In this document: positions 62,626 through 64,000 of the stretch, one piece after another | How positions within the stretch are numbered: position 1 is the first letter of the stretch | How the letters are laid out: each line of letters begins with the position of its first letter | From: Flavobacteriales bacterium | Lineage (GTDB): Bacteria > Bacteroidota > Bacteroidia > NS11-12g > UBA955 | DNA: 64,000 bases | Assembly (NCBI GenBank): GCA_002737705.1 | Contig: NSIM01000008.1 | Span: 1-64,000 of the forward strand | Direction of reading: 5' to 3' | Translations under genes and position numbers: made by a program | Notes under the pieces: model-generated | The model's input: only the letters and a program-made list of their open reading frames with translations | The model's database searches: none | Told to the model about the DNA's origin: nothing

Positions 62626-63951
62626 ATGGCAGAAGTTGTTAGATTACCCAAAATGAGTGACACCATGACCGAAGGTGTCATCGTTAAATGGAATTATAAA
62701 GTGGGTGACGCAATTAAAAGTGGCGATATTTTGGCCGAGGTAGAGACCGACAAGGCCACCATGGATATGGAAGTTTACGCCAAAGGTGTTCTATTGTATT
62801 TGGCCTTAAAAGAAGGGGATGCAACCCCTGTTGATTCAATTATTGCGGTCGTGGGATCTGTGGGTGAATCCTTTGAAACCTTATTGATTTCATCTGCGAG
62901 CACTCCCCTTTCAATGCCCGTATCCAAATCCGAATTGCCCATTGCTCCACCCGCAATTCTCACCCCGCCAATCGTTCCTGCAATGCCTTCTGTGAACGCA
63001 TCTACTGTAAGTGAAACAATCGTGCCAAGCGAAGTGGATTCTTCCTCCTTCCCCAGTATAGGCAGTGACTCTGAACGGCTGAAAGCCAGTCCACTTGCCA
63101 AAAAATTGGCAGCTGAAAAAGACATTGATCTCCATCAGATAAATGGTTCTGGAGAAAATGGAAGAATTGTGAAGAAAGACATCGAATCACACATACCCAC
63201 CATCCCAAAAAATACTATTTCCTCTTCAATTGCACCAACTACTCCCGTTGCAACCCGGGTGTCTGGTATAGAAAGTTTCCATGAAGTGGCCGTAACGCAA
63301 ATGCGCAAAACCATTGCAGCCAGACTAGGAGAAAGTAAATTCAGTGCTCCCCATTTCTATCTCAGCCTAGAAATCAATATGGACAAGGCGTCTATAGCAC
63401 GTGTGCAAATGAACGCAGTGAGTGAAGTAAAAATTTCCATGAATGATTTGATTATTAAAGCCGCTGCAGTTGCATTGCGCAGTCATCCCAATATCAATTC
63501 TAGTTGGTTGCAAACCAAAATTAGGTATAACCACCATATTCATATTGGCGTTGCCTTGGCAGTAGAAGAGGGATTGTTGGTTCCTGTGGTTCGTTTTGCC
63601 GACTCAAAATCTTTGGGACAAATTAGTTCGGAAGTAAAAGAATATGGGAAAAAGGCCAAAGAAAAAAAATTGCAGCCCCAAGATTGGTCTGGAAATACCT
63701 TTACCATCAGCAATTTGGGAATGTTTGGCATCGACGAATTTACGGCCATCATCAATCCTCCGGATGCCTGTATTTTGGCTGTAGGCGCTGTAAAAGACAC
63801 CGTTGGAATAATAAACGGAGAAATAATACCCGTAAAAACAATGAAAGTTACACTCAGTTGTGATCACCGTGTTGTTGATGGAACAATGGGCGCCAAGTTT
63901 CTTCAAACCCTGAAAGACTATTTAGAAGAACCCTACCGCTTGCTGGTTTAG
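62626..63951 (+). CDS. Dihydrolipoamide acetyltransferase (2-oxoacid dehydrogenase E2, probably pyruvate dehydrogenase)
   Basis: Lipoyl domain VETDKATMDMEV; peripheral subunit-binding SPLAKKLAAEKDIDLHQINGSGENGRIVKKDIE; catalytic DHRVVDGTMGAKFL. Confidence 0.94.
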   Translation: MAEVVRLPKMSDTMTEGVIVKWNYKVGDAIKSGDILAEVETDKATMDMEVYAKGVLLYLALKEGDATPVDSIIAVVGSVGESFETLLISSASTPLSMPVSKSELPIAPPAILTPPIVPAMPSVNASTVSETIVPSEVDSSSFPSIGSDSERLKASPLAKKLAAEKDIDLHQINGSGENGRIVKKDIESHIPTIPKNTISSSIAPTTPVATRVSGIESFHEVAVTQMRKTIAARLGESKFSAPHFYLSLEINMDKASIARVQMNAVSEVKISMNDLIIKAAAVALRSHPNINSSWLQTKIRYNHHIHIGVALAVEEGLLVPVVRFADSKSLGQISSEVKEYGKKAKEKKLQPQDWSGNTFTISNLGMFGIDEFTAIINPPDACILAVGAVKDTVGIINGEIIPVKTMKVTLSCDHRVVDGTMGAKFLQTLKDYLEEPYRLLV

Positions 63952-64000
63952 TCTGATTACAGTGTTAAATAGTTCAAAAACCCAATCAAACATTAAACGG

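Noticed and set aside
1-64000. CRISPR arrays, transposases, integrases, prophage, toxin-antitoxin or defence genes
   Set aside because: Looked for repeat-spacer patterns and typical protein motifs on both strands; none recognised.

Overview
AT-rich window from a Bacteroidetes-type chromosome. Support: three proteins with type IX secretion (T9SS) sorting domains, GSCFA, Omp28-like and CHU_C/PKD proteins, and TAnnTTTG -7 promoter boxes. Most of it is ordinary core metabolism and housekeeping: icmF (truncated at the left edge), a compact molybdopterin cluster (moaA-moeA-tauE/safE-moaD-moeB-moaE-moaCB), parE, ahcY, aroE, an M1 peptidase, feoAB, the primary sigma factor, mnmA, adk, menB, icd, grpE-dnaJ, ribE, sdhCAB, thyA and a 2-oxoacid dehydrogenase E2. 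I found no rRNA, tRNA, CRISPR array, IS element, prophage or restriction/defence locus. The best candidate for a less-described system is the 44.1-48.9 kb nonulosonic-acid cassette. It has a NeuB-like synthase lacking the C-terminal SAF domain, a CMP-sugar synthetase, a KdsC-like HAD phosphatase and a DUF115/MptE-like protein, next to a flippase on the opposite strand. Other points worth checking: a DnaJ that seems to have lost zinc centre I, a FeoB with altered G4/G5 motifs, a sigma-54-like promoter at grpE, possible leaderless genes, a truncated ECF sigma factor, and several start-less coding-like intergenic fragments. Everything was read by eye. Family names come from motif recognition, not searches.
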